From contig NZ_JAAKDT010000030.1 in assembly GCF_011038785.1 (NCBI RefSeq), positions 1 through 42,964 on the forward strand: a stretch of DNA of 42,964 bases, given 5' to 3'. Source of the DNA: Parabacteroides sp. ZJ-118. GTDB lineage: Bacteria > Bacteroidota > Bacteroidia > Bacteroidales > Tannerellaceae. The position numbers and the translations under genes are program-made. The notes under the pieces were generated by a model that was not told the origin of the DNA, searched no databases, and was given only the letters and a program-made list of their open reading frames with translations. Below, piece after piece: positions 26,054 through 36,618 of the stretch. The first letter of the stretch is position 1. The number at the start of each line of letters is the position of its first letter.

Positions 26054-29000
26054 ATGTCTTCAACAGCTGAAAACCAAAGAGTTAATTTTGCTTCGATAAA
26101 GAATCAGTTCCCGTATCCGGACTTTCTCGAAGTTCAATTGAAGTCGTTCCAAGACTTTCTTCAACTAGACACTCCTCCTGAAAAGAGAAAGAAGGAGGGA
26201 TTGTATAAGGTATTTGCCGAGAATTTCCCGATTGCGGATACCCGTAACAATTTTGTGTTGGAGTTCTTAGATTATTATATAGATCCGCCTCGTTACACTA
26301 TCGATGAGTGTATCGCTCATGGGTTAACTTATAGCGTGCCTTTAAAAGCGAAGTTAAAACTGTACTGTACGGACCCGGATCATGAGGACTTCGATACGGT
26401 GATCCAAGATGTATACTTGGGTCCGATCCCGTATATGACGGACAGAGGTACTTTCGTGATCAACGGCGCCGAGCGTGTCGTCGTGTCTCAGCTGCACCGT
26501 TCTCCTGGCGTATTCTTCGGGCAAAGCACGCACGCAAACGGAACGAAATTGTACTCCGCGCGTATTATCCCGTTCAAGGGGTCATGGATCGAGTTCGCTA
26601 CGGACATCAACAATGTGATGTACGCTTACATTGACCGTAAAAAGAAATTGCCTGTAACTACTCTTTTGAGAGCTATTGGTTTTGAAAGCGATAGAGATAT
26701 TCTTGAAATCTTCAACCTTGCGGAAGAGGTGAAGGTAACGAAAGCAAACCTGAAGAAGTTTATCGGACGTAAGCTAGCCGCCCGTGTTTTGAAAACTTGG
26801 GTGGAGGATTTCGTAGATGAGGATACCGGTGAGGTGGTTTCTATTGAACGTAACGATGTAATCATTGACCGTGAGTCTGTATTGGATAGCGATAATATCG
26901 AGGCTATCTTGGATTCAGGTACGCAAAATATTTTGTTGCATCGTGAGGACCAGAATCTATCCGACTATGCGATTATATATAATACACTCCAGAAAGACCC
27001 GAGCAACTCCGAGAAGGAAGCGGTGTTGTATATCTACCGACAATTGAGAAATGCGGAGCCGGCTGACGAGGCTAGCGCACGCGAGGTTATCACGAACCTG
27101 TTCTTCTCAGAGAAACGTTATGATCTGGGTGAGGTAGGACGTTACAGGATCAACAAGAAGTTAGGCCTTACTACAAACGCTGATGTTAAGGTCTTGACTA
27201 AAGAAGATATTATCGAGATCATCAAGTACCTGATCGAGTTGATCAACTCGAAGGCTATCGTGGATGATATCGACCACTTGAGCAACCGTCGTGTACGTAC
27301 GGTTGGTGAGCAATTGTATAACCAGTTCGGTATTGGTTTGGCTCGTATGTCACGTACAGTTCGTGAGCGTATGAACGTTCGCGATAATGAGGTGTTCACT
27401 CCGATTGATTTGATCAACGCGAAGACGATTTCTTCCGTGGTTAACTCTTTTTTCGGAACGAATGCCTTGTCTCAGTTCATGGACCAGACGAACCCGTTGG
27501 CGGAGATCACGCATAAGCGTCGTTTATCAGCCCTAGGTCCGGGCGGTTTGTCTAGAGAGCGTGCCGGATTCGAGGTTCGTGACGTTCACTACACGCACTA
27601 TGGTCGCCTTTGTCCGATTGAGACCCCGGAAGGTCCGAACATCGGTTTGATCTCTTCTTTGTGTGTATACGCTAAGATCAATGATCTTGGTTTCATCTCG
27701 ACTCCGTATCGAAAGGTGGCAGATGGAAGGGTTGACTTCTCAGAGGATGGCTTACAATACTACACGGCGGAGGAAGAGGAAGAGTTGACAATCGCTCAGG
27801 GTAACGCTCCATTGGATGATGACGGTAAGTTTATCCGTGATAAGGTAAAGGCTCGTTTTGAGGCCGACTTCCCGGTTGTCCCTCCTTCAGAGATAGACTT
27901 GATGGACGTGGCTCCGCAGCAGATCGCTTCTATCGCGGCTTCTTTGATCCCGTTCTTGGAACACGATGACGCTAACCGTGCGTTGATGGGATCTAACATG
28001 ATGCGTCAGGCAGTTCCTTTGTTACGTACGGACGCTCCGATTGTTGGTACCGGTATTGAGGCGCAGGTTGCCCGTGACTCCCGTACTCAGATTATGGCTG
28101 AGCGTGAGGGTGAGGTTGTGTTCGTTGATGCTACTTGTATTAAGGTTAAATATGACCGCACGGAGGATGAGGAATTCGTTAGCTTCGAGGATGCGGTTAA
28201 GACATATAATATCCCGAAATGGCGTAAGACTAACCAGAGCACGACGGTCGATTTGAAACCGATCTGTCATCGCGGACAGCGTGTGAAAGCCGGCGATATC
28301 CTTACCGAAGGTTACTCAACCCAGAATGGTGAGCTTGCTTTGGGACGTAACGTGAAGGTGGCTTACATGCCTTGGAAGGGGTATAACTATGAGGATGCTA
28401 TCGTGTTGAACGAGCGTATGGTTCGCGAGGACTTCTTTACGTCTGTTCACGTTGACGAGTATATCCTTGAGGTACGTGAGACAAAGCGTGGTATGGAAGA
28501 ATTGACTTCCGATATCCCTAACGTCAGCGAAGAGGCTACCAAGGATTTGGATAAGAGAGGTATCGTCCGTGTAGGTGCTCGTATCGAGCCGGGTGATATC
28601 TTGATTGGTAAGATCACTCCGAAGGGAGAGTCTGATCCTTCTCCGGAGGAAAAGCTGTTGCGTGCTATCTTCGGTGATAAGGCGGGTGATGTGAAGGATG
28701 CTTCCTTGAAAGCTACCCCGTCTTTGCGCGGTGTGGTTATCGAGACTGCTTTGTTCTCGAAGGCTATCAAGAAACGTAAATCCAGATTGACTGATAAGGC
28801 GATCTTGCCGAAGTTGGACGAGGAATACGAAGAAAAGATGGCTAGCTTGAAGACTTTGTTAGTTGATAAGTTGTTAGTGCTTACAAACGGTAAGGTTTCT
28901 CAAGGTGTTAAAGACTATATGAATACGGAGATTATCGCTAAGGGTGCTAAGTTTACCCGCAAATCTCTGGAAGAATTGGATTATAACTCCATCCAAGTAA

Positions 29001-29866
29001 GCAAGTGGACGGCAGACGCTCAGAAGAATGAGTTGATCAAGCTGGTTATCTTGAATTACTTGAAGAAGTACAAGGAGCTTGACGCTGAGTTGAGACGTAA
29101 GAAGTTCGACTTGACGATCGGTGATGAGTTGCCGACAGGTATCGTACAGATGGCTAAGGTTTATATCGCCAAAAAACGTAAGATTCAGGTAGGTGATAAG
29201 ATGGCCGGTCGCCATGGCAACAAGGGTATCGTATCAAAGATCGTTCGTCAGGAGGATATGCCGTTCTTGGAAGATGGTACTCCGGTAGATATCTGCTTGA
29301 ACCCGCTGGGTGTGCCTTCTCGTATGAACTTGGGACAGATTTTCGAGGCCGTGTTGGGTTGGGCTGGACGTGAGTTGGACGTTAAGTTTGCTACTCCGAT
29401 CTTCGATGGCGCGACTTTGGATGATTTGAACGAATGGACAGACAAGGCTGGTATTCCTCGCTACGGTAAGTCTTATTTGTATGATGGTGGTACCGGTGAG
29501 CGTTTTGACCAGCCTGCTACGGTGGGTGTTACTTACTTCTTGAAGTTGGGTCACATGGTTGACGATAAGATGCATGCCCGTTCAATCGGTCCGTACTCTT
29601 TGATTACGCAACAGCCGTTAGGCGGTAAGGCTCAGTTCGGTGGTCAGCGTTTCGGAGAGATGGAGGTTTGGGCACTGGAAGCCTTCGGTGCCGCTCATGT
29701 TCTTCAGGAAATTCTTACGATTAAGTCTGATGACGTTGTAGGACGTTCGAAGGCTTATGAGGCGATCGTGAAGGGTGATCCGATGCCACAGCCGGGTATC
29801 CCTGAATCTCTGAATGTATTATTGCACGAGTTGAGGGGACTTGGTTTGAGTTTCACTCTGGATTAA
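26054..29866 (+). CDS. rpoB: RNA polymerase beta subunit
   Basis: 1270 residues. Signatures: [13 protein letters not shown], the rifampicin-region downstream motif [20 protein letters not shown], the beta flap and [17 protein letters not shown] near the C-terminus, ending [11 protein letters not shown]. Core catalytic subunit. It lies 40 nt behind the rplL terminator and no well-formed promoter is seen in that gap, so it depends on read-through. Confidence 0.99.
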   Translation: MSSTAENQRVNFASIKNQFPYPDFLEVQLKSFQDFLQLDTPPEKRKKEGLYKVFAENFPIADTRNNFVLEFLDYYIDPPRYTIDECIAHGLTYSVPLKAKLKLYCTDPDHEDFDTVIQDVYLGPIPYMTDRGTFVINGAERVVVSQLHRSPGVFFGQSTHANGTKLYSARIIPFKGSWIEFATDINNVMYAYIDRKKKLPVTTLLRAIGFESDRDILEIFNLAEEVKVTKANLKKFIGRKLAARVLKTWVEDFVDEDTGEVVSIERNDVIIDRESVLDSDNIEAILDSGTQNILLHREDQNLSDYAIIYNTLQKDPSNSEKEAVLYIYRQLRNAEPADEASAREVITNLFFSEKRYDLGEVGRYRINKKLGLTTNADVKVLTKEDIIEIIKYLIELINSKAIVDDIDHLSNRRVRTVGEQLYNQFGIGLARMSRTVRERMNVRDNEVFTPIDLINAKTISSVVNSFFGTNALSQFMDQTNPLAEITHKRRLSALGPGGLSRERAGFEVRDVHYTHYGRLCPIETPEGPNIGLISSLCVYAKINDLGFISTPYRKVADGRVDFSEDGLQYYTAEEEEELTIAQGNAPLDDDGKFIRDKVKARFEADFPVVPPSEIDLMDVAPQQIASIAASLIPFLEHDDANRALMGSNMMRQAVPLLRTDAPIVGTGIEAQVARDSRTQIMAEREGEVVFVDATCIKVKYDRTEDEEFVSFEDAVKTYNIPKWRKTNQSTTVDLKPICHRGQRVKAGDILTEGYSTQNGELALGRNVKVAYMPWKGYNYEDAIVLNERMVREDFFTSVHVDEYILEVRETKRGMEELTSDIPNVSEEATKDLDKRGIVRVGARIEPGDILIGKITPKGESDPSPEEKLLRAIFGDKAGDVKDASLKATPSLRGVVIETALFSKAIKKRKSRLTDKAILPKLDEEYEEKMASLKTLLVDKLLVLTNGKVSQGVKDYMNTEIIAKGAKFTRKSLEELDYNSIQVSKWTADAQKNELIKLVILNYLKKYKELDAELRRKKFDLTIGDELPTGIVQMAKVYIAKKRKIQVGDKMAGRHGNKGIVSKIVRQEDMPFLEDGTPVDICLNPLGVPSRMNLGQIFEAVLGWAGRELDVKFATPIFDGATLDDLNEWTDKAGIPRYGKSYLYDGGTGERFDQPATVGVTYFLKLGHMVDDKMHARSIGPYSLITQQPLGGKAQFGGQRFGEMEVWALEAFGAAHVLQEILTIKSDDVVGRSKAYEAIVKGDPMPQPGIPESLNVLLHELRGLGLSFTLD

Positions 29867-29884
29867 TTCAATAACAATAAAGAA

Positions 29885-29911
29885 GTAGATGGGCTACGGC
29901 CCGTCTGCTTT
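29885..29911 (+). terminator. Hairpin with UACG loop between rpoB and rpoC
   Basis: GTAGATGGGC (29885-29894) pairs with GCCCGTCTGC (29899-29908), with two G-U pairs and a C(TACG)G tetraloop of the extra-stable type. The tail TTTATC is weak, so it is more likely an mRNA stability or processing element than a full stop. Confidence 0.55.
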
Positions 29912-29942
29912 ATCTATTGATAACTCTTTATAAATAAATAAT

Positions 29943-32900
29943 ATGGCCTTTAGAAAAGAAAACAAGATAAAGAGTAACTTTTCAAAAATAACCATTGGTC
30001 TGGCATCCCCCGAGGAGATCCTGGAGAACTCCAGCGGTGAGGTCTTGAAACCGGAAACAATTAACTATCGTACGTATAAGCCTGAGCGTGACGGTTTGTT
30101 CTGTGAGCGTATCTTCGGTCCGATCAAGGACTATGAGTGCCATTGCGGTAAGTACAAGCGTATCCGTTACAAAGGCATTGTCTGCGATCGTTGTGGAGTG
30201 GAAGTTACGGAAAAGAAAGTTCGTCGTGAACGTATGGGACATATCCATTTGGTGGTTCCCGTTGCCCATATTTGGTATTTCCGTTCTTTGCCTAATAAAA
30301 TCGGTTACTTGCTAGGCCTTCCTACCAAGAAACTGGATTCCATCATCTATTACGAACGCTACGTCGTGATCCAGCCGGGTTGCGTAGACACGGTCGGTGA
30401 GTTAGACCTGTTATCAGAGGAGGAATATCTGGACATTTTGGATAGCCTACCAAGAGAAAATCAATTGCTGGAGGATACGGATCCAAACAAGTTCATCGCT
30501 AAGATCGGCGCTGAGGCCGTTTATGATCTGTTGGCTCGCTTGGACTTGGATTCTCTTTCGTATGAGTTGCGTCACCGCGCGAACACGGATACATCCCAAC
30601 AGAGAAAAAACGAGGCCTTGAAACGCCTTCAGGTGGTTGAGTCTTTCCGTGCGTCCAGAGGCCGTAACAAACCGGAATGGATGATTATGAAGGTGATCCC
30701 GGTGATCCCTCCCGAGCTGCGTCCGTTGGTTCCGTTGGACGGTGGCCGTTTCGCTACTTCTGACTTGAATGATTTGTATCGTCGTGTTATTATCCGTAAT
30801 AACCGTTTAAAACGATTGATCGATATCAAGGCTCCGGAAGTGATCTTGCGCAATGAGAAACGTATGCTTCAGGAGGCCGTAGACTCTTTGTTTGACAACT
30901 CTCGTAAATCGAGCGCCGTTAAGACAGATGCCAATCGCCCGTTGAAGTCCTTGTCCGACAGCTTGAAAGGTAAACAAGGTCGTTTCCGTCAGAACTTGTT
31001 GGGTAAGCGTGTTGACTATTCCGCCCGTTCGGTTATTGTCGTAGGTCCGGAATTAAAGATGCACGAGTGCGGTTTGCCGAAGAATATGGCTGCCGAGCTT
31101 TATAAGCCATTTGTTATCCGTAAATTGATCGAGCGCGGCATCGTGAAGACGGTGAAATCCGCCAAGAAGATCGTTGACCGTAAGGAGCCTGTCGTTTGGG
31201 ATATTTTGGAGTACGTGATGAAGGGTCATCCGGTATTGTTGAACCGTGCCCCGACATTGCACCGTTTGGGTATCCAAGCGTTCCAGCCGAAGCTGATCGA
31301 GGGTAAGGCTATCCAGTTGCACCCGTTGGCATGTACGGCATTCAACGCCGACTTCGACGGTGACCAAATGGCTGTTCACTTGCCGTTAGGTAATGAGGCT
31401 GTTTTGGAAGCTCAAATGTTGATGTTGGCTTCACACAATATCTTGAACCCCGCGAATGGCGCTCCGATTACCGTACCTTCTCAGGATATGGTGCTTGGCT
31501 TGTATTACATTACCAAGTTGCGCAAGGGTACACTAGGTGAGGGCTTGACTTTCTACGGTCCGGAGGAGGCTACGATCGCTTACAATGAGAAACGTCTGGA
31601 TATCCATGCTCCGATCCATGTTTACGTGGAGGATTTGGATGAGAACGGTAACTTTGTGAAGACGATGGTCGAGACTTCCGTTGGACGTTTGATGGTCAAT
31701 GAGTTTGTTCCGAAAGAGATTGGCTATGTAAACGAGGTGTTGGGTAAGAAGCCTCTTCGTGACATCATCGGTCGGGTAATCAAGGCTTGTGGTGTGGCTC
31801 GTACCGCTCAGTTCCTGGATGACATCAAGAACTTGGGGTACTATATGGCATTTAAGGGGGGTCTGTCTTTCAACTTGGCCGATGTGCTTATTCCTGCTGA
31901 AAAAGATGCGTTGGTTCAGAAGGGATATGAGGAGGTTGAGCAGATCATGGCTAACTATAATATGGGTTTCATCACCAACAACGAGCGTTATAACCAGATC
32001 ATCGATACTTGGACACACGTTAACAGTAACTTGTCTAATATCTTGATTAAGCAATTGACGGCGGATAACGATGGATTCAACTCAATCTACATGATGATGG
32101 ATTCCGGTGCCCGTGGTTCTAAGGAGCAGATTCGTCAGTTGTCCGGTATGCGTGGTTTGATGGCGAAACCGCAGAAGAGTGGTGCTGAAGGTGGTCAGAT
32201 TATCGAGAACCCGATCCTATCTAACTTTAAGGAAGGTTTGTCCGTGTTGGAGTACTTCATCTCTACTCACGGTGCTCGTAAGGGATTGGCCGATACCGCT
32301 TTGAAGACTGCCGACGCAGGTTACTTGACTCGTCGTTTGGTCGACGTCTCTCACGACGTGATCGTAAACGAGGAAGACTGTGGTACATTGCGTGGCTTGG
32401 TTTGTACGGAATTGAAGAATAACGAGGAAGTGATCGCTTCCTTGTATGAGAGAATCTTAGGTCGTGTATCTGTCCACGATGTGATCCATCCGATCACGGG
32501 CGAGATAATTGTTCGTTCCGGTGAGGAAATCCGCGAGGATGCGGCTAAGGCAATCCAAGACTCTCCGATCGAGAGCGTCGAGATTCGTTCCGTATTGACT
32601 TGTGAGTCTAAGAGAGGTGTCTGCGCTAAGTGCTACGGACGTAATTTGGCTACGAACCGTATGGTTCAGAAGGGAGAGGTTGTCGGTGTAATCGCCGCGC
32701 AGTCTATCGGTGAGCCGGGTACACAGTTGACGTTGCGTACATTCCACGTCGGTGGTATCGCGTCCAACATCGCTACAGAGAATAGTATTACATCCAAATA
32801 CGATGGTATTTTAGAGATCGACGAGCTCCGTGCTGTTGAGGCGGAGGACGAGGTGAGCGGAAAGAAACATTTGGTAGTGGTAAGCCGTCTGGCTGAAGTG

Positions 32901-34241
32901 CGCATTGTTGATCCGAACACGAAGATCGTGTTGCTGACGCATAATATACCTTATGGCTCTAAATTGTTCTTCAACAACGGTGACTCAATAAAGAAGGGCG
33001 ACGTAATCATCGAGTGGGATCCGTTCAATGCCGTAATCGTATCAGAGGTCTCCGGTAAGATCGAGTTCGAGAGTTTGGTAGAGAACGTAACTTACAAGGT
33101 TGAGAGTGATGAGACTACCGGTTTGAAGGAGAAGATCATCATTGAGTCTAAGGATAAGACGAAGGCTCCGGCCGCTCATATCGTAGACGAGAATGGTAAT
33201 TACTTGAAGAACTACTCTTTGCCGTTGGGCGCTCACGTCGTGAAAGACAATGGTGATGTAGTGAAGGCCGGTGAGGTTTTGGTCAAGATTCCTCGTGCCG
33301 TAGGCAAGACGGGTGATATCACCGGTGGTCTTCCCCGTGTGACCGAGTTGTTCGAGGCCCGTAACCCGTCTAATCCAGCTGTCGTATCTGAGATCGACGG
33401 TGAGGTAGGATTCGGTAAGATCAAACGCGGTAACCGCGAGATCACCGTAACGTCCAAGTTGGGTGAGGTTAAGAAATATATGGTTCCTCTGTCTAAACAA
33501 TTATTGGTGCAGGAGAACGACTATATCCGTGCGGGCATGCCGCTATCAGACGGTGCTATCACCCCCTCGGATATCTTGGCTATCAAGGGTCCGACGGCCG
33601 TACAGGAATACATCGTGAATGAGGTTCAGGATGTATATCGTCTGCAGGGTGTGAAGATCAATGATAAGCACTTCGAGGTTATCGTTCGTCAGATGATGCG
33701 TAAGGTAGAGGTGGTTGATCCGGGAGATACTCGCTTCTTGGAGCAGCAGGTCGTTGATAAGTTGGAGGTAATGGACGAGAACGATCGTATCTGGGGTAAG
33801 AAAGTGGTTACCGATCCGGGAGATTCTCAGGCATTGCAGGCCGGACAGATCGTGACCGCACGGAAGTTGAGAGACGAGAATAGTATGTTGAAACGCCGCG
33901 ACCTTAAGTTGGTCGAGGTACGTGACGCTATCCCCGCTACAGCGAACCAGATCCTTCAAGGTATCACACGCGCCGCCTTGCAGACGAACAGCTTCATGTC
34001 TGCCGCGTCTTTCCAAGAGACGACGAAAGTGTTGAACGAGGCGGCTATCAACGGAAAGGTAGATCGCTTGGAAGGTTTGAAAGAGAACGTTATCTGCGGT
34101 CACCTGATTCCTGCCGGTACCGGTCAGCGTGAGTTTGATAAGCTGATCGTAGGCGCGAAGGAAGAGTTCGACCGTATCGTCTCAAATCGCAAGAGCGTGG
34201 TTGATTTCAGTGCCGTGGACAAAGATGATGATGAGGAATAG
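29943..34241 (+). CDS. rpoC: RNA polymerase beta' subunit
   Basis: 1432 residues. The N-terminal zinc site is [20 protein letters not shown], the Mg-binding catalytic motif is [15 protein letters not shown] (near residue 467), and the second zinc site is [14 protein letters not shown] (near 885). It ends in an acidic tail, DKDDDEE. It closes the cluster and is followed by a strong terminator. Confidence 0.99.
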   Translation: MAFRKENKIKSNFSKITIGLASPEEILENSSGEVLKPETINYRTYKPERDGLFCERIFGPIKDYECHCGKYKRIRYKGIVCDRCGVEVTEKKVRRERMGHIHLVVPVAHIWYFRSLPNKIGYLLGLPTKKLDSIIYYERYVVIQPGCVDTVGELDLLSEEEYLDILDSLPRENQLLEDTDPNKFIAKIGAEAVYDLLARLDLDSLSYELRHRANTDTSQQRKNEALKRLQVVESFRASRGRNKPEWMIMKVIPVIPPELRPLVPLDGGRFATSDLNDLYRRVIIRNNRLKRLIDIKAPEVILRNEKRMLQEAVDSLFDNSRKSSAVKTDANRPLKSLSDSLKGKQGRFRQNLLGKRVDYSARSVIVVGPELKMHECGLPKNMAAELYKPFVIRKLIERGIVKTVKSAKKIVDRKEPVVWDILEYVMKGHPVLLNRAPTLHRLGIQAFQPKLIEGKAIQLHPLACTAFNADFDGDQMAVHLPLGNEAVLEAQMLMLASHNILNPANGAPITVPSQDMVLGLYYITKLRKGTLGEGLTFYGPEEATIAYNEKRLDIHAPIHVYVEDLDENGNFVKTMVETSVGRLMVNEFVPKEIGYVNEVLGKKPLRDIIGRVIKACGVARTAQFLDDIKNLGYYMAFKGGLSFNLADVLIPAEKDALVQKGYEEVEQIMANYNMGFITNNERYNQIIDTWTHVNSNLSNILIKQLTADNDGFNSIYMMMDSGARGSKEQIRQLSGMRGLMAKPQKSGAEGGQIIENPILSNFKEGLSVLEYFISTHGARKGLADTALKTADAGYLTRRLVDVSHDVIVNEEDCGTLRGLVCTELKNNEEVIASLYERILGRVSVHDVIHPITGEIIVRSGEEIREDAAKAIQDSPIESVEIRSVLTCESKRGVCAKCYGRNLATNRMVQKGEVVGVIAAQSIGEPGTQLTLRTFHVGGIASNIATENSITSKYDGILEIDELRAVEAEDEVSGKKHLVVVSRLAEVRIVDPNTKIVLLTHNIPYGSKLFFNNGDSIKKGDVIIEWDPFNAVIVSEVSGKIEFESLVENVTYKVESDETTGLKEKIIIESKDKTKAPAAHIVDENGNYLKNYSLPLGAHVVKDNGDVVKAGEVLVKIPRAVGKTGDITGGLPRVTELFEARNPSNPAVVSEIDGEVGFGKIKRGNREITVTSKLGEVKKYMVPLSKQLLVQENDYIRAGMPLSDGAITPSDILAIKGPTAVQEYIVNEVQDVYRLQGVKINDKHFEVIVRQMMRKVEVVDPGDTRFLEQQVVDKLEVMDENDRIWGKKVVTDPGDSQALQAGQIVTARKLRDENSMLKRRDLKLVEVRDAIPATANQILQGITRAALQTNSFMSAASFQETTKVLNEAAINGKVDRLEGLKENVICGHLIPAGTGQREFDKLIVGAKEEFDRIVSNRKSVVDFSAVDKDDDEE

Positions 34242-34266
34242 GAAACATTAATAAACTATAAAGAAA

Positions 34267-34296
34267 GGCTGGCAGAAGCATCTGTCGGCCTTTTTT
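34267..34296 (+). terminator. Terminator after rpoC
   Basis: GGCTGGCAGA (34267-34276) pairs with TCTGTCGGCC (34281-34290) with G-U pairs and an AGCA loop, followed by six T residues. Confidence 0.9.
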
Positions 34297-34307
34297 GTTC
34301 TCCCTTA

Positions 34308-34339
34308 TTTGCTTAATCAATGGATAAACTTTACTTTTG
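34308..34339 (+). promoter_or_regulatory. Promoter of the EEP-family gene
   Basis: TTTG (34308-34311), 20 nt, TACTTTTG (34332-34339). Good consensus; the start codon is about 57 nt further on. Confidence 0.82.
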
Positions 34340-34401
34340 CGGGGTATCAAAGGCCATAGATAAATGCTGAGACCTATAAAAAACATATAATAATCAATGT
34401 C

Positions 34402-35265
34402 ATGAAGAGAATTTTACTTTGTTTGATGGTGGCATTATTTGCCGGGGGCTGCTTATTCGCTAAAAACAACGATGAGAAAATGAATGTAATGTCTTATAAC
34501 ATCCGTTACGATAATTCGGGGGATAAGGATAATCAATGGAAATTCAGAAGAGACTTCGCCGCCGATTTGGTGAAATTCCATGAGGCGGATGTGTTCGGCG
34601 CGCAAGAGGTCTTGAACAATCAGCTGAATGATTTGCTTGATCGTTTACCGGGATATGCTTATGTGGGTGTCGGGCGTGAGGACGGCAAGACAAAAGGGGA
34701 GTACGCTCCGATTTTCTATCGTAAAGATCGTTTCTCTGTCGAGAAAAGCGGTAATTTCTGGTTGGCCGAAGATATAAATGCCGTTGGCAAGAAAGGTTGG
34801 GACGCCGCGTGCGAGCGTGTGGCTACCTGGGCGATCTTGCGAGATAAGCATACGGGGAAGAAATTCTTCTTCCTGAATACACACTTGGATCATATAGGGA
34901 AAGTGGCTCGTCATGAAGGCGCTGCTTTGGTGCTGGAGCAAGCGAAGCAATTATCCGAGGATTTGCCCGTGATCGTGACGGGCGATTTCAACGCCGAGTC
35001 TTCCGATGATCCGATACAGGTATTGACTCATCCGAGTGATCCACGCCATCTGACCCATTCCCGTACGATCGCGGGAATGACCTACGGCCCGGAATGGACA
35101 TTCCATAATTTTGGGAAGATCCCCTATGACCGGCGTAAAGGAATCGATTATATCTTCGTGAAAGGGGATATCAAGGTATTGCGTCATGGTGTATTGACTG
35201 ATACGTTGAATAACCTGTTCCCATCCGACCATTGCCCGGTAATCTGTACGTTGGTGCTCGAATAA
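34402..35265 (+). CDS. Secreted endonuclease/exonuclease/phosphatase-family protein
   Basis: 287 residues. A hydrophobic leader (ILLCLMVALFAGGCLFA) could be a signal peptide, possibly a lipoprotein signal with Cys17, although the residue at -3 is not ideal. The EEP catalytic set is present: Asn33 in SYNIRYD, Glu69 in FGAQEV, NTHLDHIG, the GDFNAE motif and a C-terminal SDHCPV. The substrate (nucleic acid, phospholipid or sugar phosphate) cannot be told. An AraC regulator starts 17 nt after the stop, so both may share the promoter at 34308. Confidence 0.88.
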   Translation: MKRILLCLMVALFAGGCLFAKNNDEKMNVMSYNIRYDNSGDKDNQWKFRRDFAADLVKFHEADVFGAQEVLNNQLNDLLDRLPGYAYVGVGREDGKTKGEYAPIFYRKDRFSVEKSGNFWLAEDINAVGKKGWDAACERVATWAILRDKHTGKKFFFLNTHLDHIGKVARHEGAALVLEQAKQLSEDLPVIVTGDFNAESSDDPIQVLTHPSDPRHLTHSRTIAGMTYGPEWTFHNFGKIPYDRRKGIDYIFVKGDIKVLRHGVLTDTLNNLFPSDHCPVICTLVLE

Positions 35266-35281
35266 GAAAAACTTTGTATGT

Positions 35282-36166
35282 ATGGGGAAAGTCGACGTGT
35301 GGAAGGAAACGACCCCGCTTTCATCAGAAGATTGCTTCTTGGTCATGCAGCGCCTGAAATCGGGGTTTAATTTTCCGTTGCATGTACACATGGAGTTTGA
35401 GTTGAACTATCTGGAGAATGCCGCCGGCGCCATCCGGATAGTCGGCGATTCGGTCGAGGAAATCGATGATCTGGACTTGGTGTTGATCGCGGGTGGGACG
35501 AAGCATGCTTACTCGAACCACGAGTGTGCGTGTGATGGAATCTTTGAGATAACGATACAATTTCATAAATCCATATTTGACAGCTTGATCAATAAGCGGC
35601 ATTTCAAGACGATGAAAGATATGTTCGATAATGCCTCCAGCGGTCTTGTTTTCAGCCGGGAGATGATACTGGGTATCCAAGATAATTTAAGGATGCTGTC
35701 GAACGATAGCAAGTCGGATTCTTTCCAGAACCTGTTGCGTTTGATCGAGATCCTTAGAATCCTGTCATTGGATAAAGCCGCCCGTCGGTTGAATGCCGTG
35801 AACACGGTAAAGAACTATAATGATGACGATACCGATCGATTAGATAGTATCATGTTATATTTACACGAGAACTATCAGAGACGTATCACCTTGTCGGAAG
35901 TGGCCAAGTCGACAAATATGAGTGATGCCTCATTGATGCGTTTTTTGAAAAAGTGGACGGGAAAGACATTTATCGATAACTTGAACGAGATCCGGGTAGC
36001 CGAGGCGGTATGCCGCCTGATCGATACAAGTGACAGCATTTCTGAAATATGTTATAGGTGCGGTTTTAATAACCTGTCGAATTTCAACCGGGTATTCAAA
36101 CGGCGCAGGGGGAGTACCCCTACGGAGTACAGGGAGAAGTATGCCCGTTCGAGGTTTATAATTTAA
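35282..36166 (+). CDS. AraC-family regulator with N-terminal cupin
   Basis: 294 residues. The N-terminal part (FNFPLHVHMEFELNYLENAAGAIRIVGD, then DLVLIAGGTKHAYSN) is a cupin-type ligand-binding domain with the usual HxH and H positions. The C-terminal double helix-turn-helix runs from RITLSEVAKSTNMSDASLMRFLKK to ISEICYRCGFNNLSNFNRVFKRRRGSTPTEYR. A sugar-type ligand is common in this subfamily but not proven. It is 17 nt behind the EEP gene; its targets may include that gene or whatever the orphan promoter at 36243 controls. Confidence 0.9.
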   Translation: MGKVDVWKETTPLSSEDCFLVMQRLKSGFNFPLHVHMEFELNYLENAAGAIRIVGDSVEEIDDLDLVLIAGGTKHAYSNHECACDGIFEITIQFHKSIFDSLINKRHFKTMKDMFDNASSGLVFSREMILGIQDNLRMLSNDSKSDSFQNLLRLIEILRILSLDKAARRLNAVNTVKNYNDDDTDRLDSIMLYLHENYQRRITLSEVAKSTNMSDASLMRFLKKWTGKTFIDNLNEIRVAEAVCRLIDTSDSISEICYRCGFNNLSNFNRVFKRRRGSTPTEYREKYARSRFII

Positions 36167-36242
36167 AACAGGATTTAAAGCATGTTTGCATTGATTTGAG
36201 TCAAGTGTTGATGATATAGTATTACTTATTGCACATATAGTA

Positions 36243-36274
36243 TTTGGAGGTCTTCGCTAAAGGCCTTACTTTTG
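36243..36274 (+). promoter_or_regulatory. Strong promoter with no gene behind it
   Basis: TTTG (36243-36246), 20 nt, TACTTTTG (36267-36274). Full consensus. The only ATG-started frame nearby is five codons long (36335) and a terminator comes at 36404. Confidence 0.82.
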
Positions 36275-36280
36275 TAAAGT

Positions 36281-36434
36281 TCAAGTGAGAGAGATTGGCA
36301 CTTAAACGAGACGACCTTAACTAAAACGCCAAAATCATGTATATCAAACACTAAAGGTATTTTTACATTGGTCTAAAGAATTGAGAATTAAAAACACAAC
36401 TGGAAAACGGCTGCCTGCGAAGGTGGCCGTTTTT
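36281..36434 (+). ncRNA. Candidate small RNA between orphan promoter and terminator
   Basis: Transcription from the promoter at 36243-36274 would begin near 36281 and stop after the T-run at 36430-36434, a transcript of about 155 nt. It holds no ORF beyond a five-codon frame. It could also be the stub of a deleted gene. No known RNA family is recognised. Confidence 0.4.
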
Positions 36435-36451
36435 GCGTTTATAGCCTTCAA
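36404..36451 (+). repeat. 43-bp direct repeat, left copy, containing an intrinsic terminator
   Basis: 36409-36451 is identical over 43 bp to 38080-38122. Its first 20 bases form a hairpin (GGCTGCCT, loop GCGA, AGGTGGCC) followed by TTTTT. In this copy five further pairs (AAAAC 36404-36408 with GTTTT 36429-36433) extend the stem, giving a full terminator. Confidence 0.92.
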
Positions 36452-36511
36452 ACTCGCCTCTGTCGCCAAGCGGACGGTGCTGTCCGTGTTTGCCGGGATG
36501 ACTCACAAAGA

Positions 36512-36575
36512 CCGATTCTTTACGTATACTTTATCGGTAACGCGATTTTTTTTTGATTTACCGATAAAGAATCGG
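36512..36575. repeat. Compound inverted repeat before the ATPase gene
   Basis: CTTTATCGGTAA (36529-36540) is the exact inverse of 36558-36569, and CCGATTCTTTA (36512-36522) the exact inverse of 36565-36575. The left arm is the right arm with an 11-nt insertion. It lies 44 nt before the ATPase start; a weak -7 element (TATCCTTG, 36587-36594) follows. It could be an operator. Confidence 0.75.
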
Positions 36576-36618
36576 ATTTATTTTACTATCCTTGCATGGA
36601 ATTTAAAAGTATTGCAAG

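Noticed and set aside
33546-34103. 185-codon open frame on the minus strand
   Set aside because: Antisense shadow of rpoC; its composition follows the rpoC codon pattern.
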